The notes under the pieces were generated by a model. The model worked only from the letters and a program-made list of their open reading frames with translations. It was not told where the DNA came from and made no database searches. Shown in pieces: positions 60,509 through 64,000 of a stretch of DNA of 64,000 nucleotides (its first letter is position 1; each line of letters begins with the position of its first letter). Both the position numbers and the translations under genes were made by a program. The DNA is taken from contig NC_135792.1 of assembly GCF_051106095.1 (NCBI RefSeq), forward strand, positions 13,263,501-13,327,500, in the 5' to 3' direction. This DNA comes from Pogona vitticeps. Taxonomy: Eukaryota; Chordata; Lepidosauria; Squamata; Agamidae.

Positions 60509-63119
60509 GTATGTGTTTACTTTCAAATTTTTGACTAAGCAAAATAAATTGAACTTCCCATATGAGTCTTACTTATACATGTTTTTGAATTTGAAGACAC
60601 ATATGGTGCAGTCCTATGCATAGTTACTCAGAAGTAGGTCCTGTTTTTGTTGTTATGTGCTGTCAAGTCACTTCTGACATATGGCAACTCTGTGAATGAG
60701 CAATCTCCAAAATGTCTGTCCTCAACAGACTCAACTCTTGCAAATTCAAGCTTGTGGTTCATTTCAGCAGTCAACCCATCTCACATTTGGTCCTTCTCTT
60801 TTCCTGCTGTCTTCAGTCTTTCCCAGCATTATTGTCTTTAGCAGCAAACACTGTCTTCCCATGATGTGCCCAAAGTAGGACAGCTCAGTTTCATCATTTT
60901 TGTCTCCAGAGATACTTCAGTTGCTCTAGGACTTACTTGTTTTCCTTTCTGGCAGCCAAGGTCATGTGCAAAGCTCTTCTCCAGCACCACATTTCAAACA
61001 ACTCGGTTATCAGCCTTCTTTACTGTTGAACTTCCACATCTGTACATAGTAAATGGAAATAGTGTACAATAGTGTGAATGATCTTGGTCTTTGTTGCCAA
61101 TGGCACATTCTTACACTTGATGATCTTGTCTAGTTCCTTCGGAGTCTCATTATTCTTCTGATTTCTTGACTGCAATCTGGGATTGATGATTGAACCCAGG
61201 TATACAAAATCTCTTAACTATTTCAACAACTTCATTGTCAACATTAAAGTTGTATAGTTTTTCTGTAGTCATGATTTTGGTCTTTATGTTCAACTACTGT
61301 CCAGCTTCGGCACTTTCTTCTTTCACTAAAGGCCATTCTGTTTCTCCATATTCTGTCCTAAGGGTAGCTTCGTGTTCACAGTAGAGGTTGCAGATCAGGA
61401 CAATGGCACACCCATTTCTTTCAGAACAGCCCATAGTTCTCATAATCCACACAATCAAAAGGTTTGCTGTCCTCTATAAAGCATCTCAAGTGCCTTTCCC
61501 TTTTCAGAATCCAGCTTGAACATGAGGCATTTTTTTTACTCCATACAAGCTTTTGTTACAATATCTTGAACAACTTTGCTTGCATGGGAAATTAGAACAG
61601 TGGTTGCATAGCTACTCCACTCCTTGGCACTTCTTTTCCTTATTTGTTGGCATATTTGTGTTAGGATTTTGAGAGAATCAGTCTCTGTGGCTTGAAATAG
61701 TTCTATTGGTATTCCATCTGCTCCTGGTGATTTATTTTTCCAGTGCTTTCAGAGCAGTCTTCACTTCATTTTTTAGAACTTCAGGTTCTGTGTCTTAGAA
61801 TTCCTCTTGAAAGGAGTCTATCATCCTTTTATCTCTTCTATATAGGTCTTCAGTGTGCTGTTTCCACCTTCTCTTTATTTTCTCCTAGTAAGATGTGCTT
61901 TTCATCTGTCTTTTTCAATTTTAAGTGTTTATTCCATCACCCATCTAAGTTTTTCTTTTAACTACATGAATTATCTTTTTGCATTTTTCCTAATATCTCT
62001 GGTTTCAATCTGCAGTTCTTCTAGTTCATGTTCAGTGCAGATCTGTTCCTTATGTGTACTTCAAATTCATCAGGAATGTTGTTTAGATAATATTTTGACA
62101 CTACAATTCTTTTCTTTTCCGTTTTACTCTAAAGTTGGATATTCATGCTCAGTACCATAATCTGCTTCTGGTCTTGTCTTGGCAGAGATAATACAGCTTC
62201 TCCATTTCCAACTTCCAATTATGTGGTCTATTTGATTTCTGTATCGACCATCTGGTGATGTCCACGTGCACTGCTGTTTGTTTGGTTGTTTGAAATATGT
62301 ATTTGAAGCAAACATATTGTTAACTTTGTAGAATTCTGAGTCATTCTCCTGCTTCATTTCTGTCCCCTGGACCAAATTTTCCAGCAACATTTGGTTCTGC
62401 TTTGTGCCTTCCTTTTGTGTTCCAGCCACCTATGATTGTAAGCATGTCTTGTTTTGGTGTGTGATCAATTAGATGCTTGTGTAAAAGCTTTCAGTTTCAT
62501 CTTCTTTGGCATTGGTAGTTTGAGCATAGACTTGAATGATGGTTACGTTGATAGGTTTTCCATGGAGTCTGATGGATTGATTGATTCATTGAGTGTAAAG
62601 ATGTAAATCTTCAGTCATTTTGCTTGTGTGTTTGGGTACCTTTTTGTAGAAGTGTTTTTTCTTCTTCAGAAGACCTTGTATTTCATGCAGAAATGCATTT
62701 TTTTTTTTTTTTTGCAAAATCAAAGATTTTTTAAAACCCCAAATAACCTATTTTTTCATACGGAAATGCTGTTGCTAAAGAAGAAGTTGTTGGTCTTTTC
62801 ATTTTCATATGCAAGGGAAAAATCTCACAGCAGTTGCCCATTTTTGTGTCGAGTCACCATTTTTCATTAAAGAGAAGAACATGCACATGTTACATCTGTA
62901 ATCTGGTAGCATATATTCTAGTAAGGGTGCATAGAACTGCATTTTTACAGTGTAATCCTTTGTGCATTTCCTTAGAAAGAATTCTCATATATTGGAAACC
63001 ATATATGTGAACAAAGGTTGTAGGATTTAATTTACGGCGATTCATACGATATAAACAGTTGGTTTCGTGTTAAAACAAGCAGTATATGTTTAACTATCTC
63101 ATATATCCTTCTTTCACAG
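60509..63119 (+). other. DPY19L3: DPY19L3 intron 5
   Basis: Mostly an old minus-strand RTE copy (60640-62520), then AT-rich sequence with a T18 run at about 62697-62714 that shows nothing else. The acceptor is ATCCTTCTTTCACAG. Confidence 0.7.
60640..62520 (-). repeat. Long decayed RTE-clade LINE
   Basis: On the + strand it opens with TGCTGTCAAGTCACTTCTGA, the inverse of the RTE 3' end. It then passes through inverse reverse-transcriptase sequence (for example the Asn-Tyr-Pro-rich segment around 61540-61760) and reaches the endonuclease part. There the minus strand still reads QCTWTSPDGRYRNQIDHIIG near 62220-62280, the counterpart of the BovB TWTSPDGQYRNQIDYIL motif. Many breaks mean it is clearly inactive and much older than the intron 2 BovB. 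Confidence 0.75.
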
Positions 63120-63265
63120 AGATTTTTAGAACCTGTTTATTTTTATATCTACACGTTGTTTAGCCTTCAGGCAGTCTATGTCATTGCTCTGTATGTAACC
63201 AGCTGGCTTCTCAGTGGAACGTGGGTTTCAGGTGTATTAGCAACCTTCTGGTATATCATAAACAG
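63120..63265 (+). CDS. DPY19L3: DPY19L3 coding exon 6 (residues 148-195, continues)
   Basis: The acceptor CTTTCACAG is followed by AGATTTTTAGAACCTG. The exon encodes [40 protein letters not shown] and ATFWYIIN, matching human [20 protein letters not shown] and TSWLLSGTW. Two hydrophobic helices (about 153-172 and 178-194) separated by a short SGTW turn fit the multi-pass membrane core. The exon ends in phase 2, AACAG followed by GTAAGG. The next exon is outside the window. Confidence 0.95.
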
Positions 63266-64000
63266 GTAAGGATAATTTTGTGAGTCCTCGCAGCAGTGAT
63301 TTGACTTCTGCCATGTTATCAGGGGGAATATATTCAACCTTTTAGAGACAGATTGCAATGTATACATTAACATAGATAGGTTGGTAGGAACCCCTTCCCC
63401 CGGGTGCCATTGGATAAACCCTTCTGAACATTAGTTGTGTTGGGTAGGAGCTGTTAGAAGACTGAATCATCATAATCATCATTCTTTATTATGATCACAG
63501 ACCAGCAAGATTATATAAAAAAACAGAGCATACAGAAAACTCCTATATGTAGTGTATGAATCCTTCTTTCAAGGTGATTGCAACGTTTTCTCTCTAATTC
63601 TCATAGCAATCAATAAAAAAATTAGACACCCTGTCAGTAATATAAGTGGACACACCCTCTAAACAGGACAGTAACAAATCTGAAGGGCTACCATGCAGAG
63701 AGACAACTTCTTTCTGCAGTCTAGAAGTTTGAATCTAGTAACTTCTGAAGAGAAAGAGAATTTCCATCTGTGCTTTGGAGCTTTTCTAGTCTCAGGCCCT
63801 TCCTTGATATGCGGATCTAGGCTTGAATTCGTAAGAAGGTGACAGATGACTTTAAAGAATAATGTAGGGGGGATTATGTGAGAGGAATAAAATAAGATGG
63901 CCAAACCATGGCACACAAGGGAGGATTATATATATCCTAATTGAGAAAGTTGGGACTATAAAGGCCAAATATTAAAATATCATTTGGAAAAAAATTCTCT
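63266..64000 (+). other. DPY19L3: DPY19L3 intron 6, start
   Basis: Begins GTAAGGATAA. A LINE-type tail in reverse lies at about 63470-63525 (CATCATTCTTTATTATGATC, then ACAGACCAGCAAG). The rest shows no exon before the window ends. Confidence 0.65.

Larger units (their letters stand above)
33780..64000 (+). other. DPY19L3: DPY19L3 transcription unit, 3' end outside window
   Basis: One non-coding and five coding exons lie in the window, giving residues 1-195 and two bases of the next codon. The human protein is about 716 residues, so roughly three quarters lies beyond the right edge. All junctions have GT-AG ends and keep phase. DPY19L3 is a multi-pass ER membrane enzyme that transfers mannose from dolichol-phosphate mannose to tryptophan carbon in WxxW-type motifs of thrombospondin repeats and similar domains. 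Confidence 0.85.

Overview
The window is vertebrate nuclear DNA, most likely from a squamate reptile. It has spliced genes with long introns and two CpG-island promoters. Its repeats are a typical squamate mixture: BovB (RTE) LINEs, a full-length L1, CR1/L2 fragments, Sauria-type tRNA SINEs, and Tc1/mariner-like and hAT-like foldback elements. Whether it is a lizard or a snake cannot be told from this stretch. Two neighbouring host genes are recognised, both on the + strand and in the order known from other amniotes: ZNF507, complete, then the first part of DPY19L3. No prokaryotic genes, CRISPR arrays or functional tRNA/rRNA genes were seen.

Layout. 1-10000: intergenic DNA upstream of ZNF507, mostly decayed repeats, with a clean AT-rich block at about 3430-4420 that may be a conserved enhancer. 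10050-10600: the GC-rich ZNF507 promoter, with RFX X-box, CACGTG and YY1-type motifs and a non-coding first exon. 14651-25974: six coding exons of ZNF507, predicting a 978-residue protein with ten C2H2-type zinc fingers. 25975 to about 30840: a likely long 3' UTR with a 173-bp CA repeat and an AATAAA at 30811. About 30840-33500: a short intergenic gap. 33540-34280: the DPY19L3 CpG island and non-coding exon 1 (splice donor after 33883). 40404-63265: coding exons 2-6 of DPY19L3 (195 codons plus two bases). The rest of the gene lies beyond the right edge.

The DPY19L3 introns have collected many mobile elements. Intron 2 holds a near full-length BovB with an 11-bp target duplication, itself split by two solo LTRs, each flanked by its own 5-bp duplication. 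Intron 3 (12.1 kb, about two thirds mobile DNA) holds a 5155-bp L1 with a perfect 16-bp target duplication and an uninterrupted 1246-residue ORF2, then a cluster of TA-flanked foldback elements that share one terminal repeat, one nested in another and one sitting in a Sauria SINE. Introns 1, 4 and 5 hold decayed minus-strand RTE copies.

The two genes have no known shared pathway. ZNF507 is a nuclear zinc-finger protein with a presumed role in transcription. DPY19L3 is an ER membrane C-mannosyltransferase acting on tryptophans of secreted and membrane proteins. Exon borders come from splice consensus, reading phase and remembered similarity to the human proteins; no alignment was run. No clearly new biological system was found. 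The best leads are the young L1, the large palindromes in intron 3, the phase-matched single-finger exons of ZNF507, and the candidate conserved non-coding blocks.
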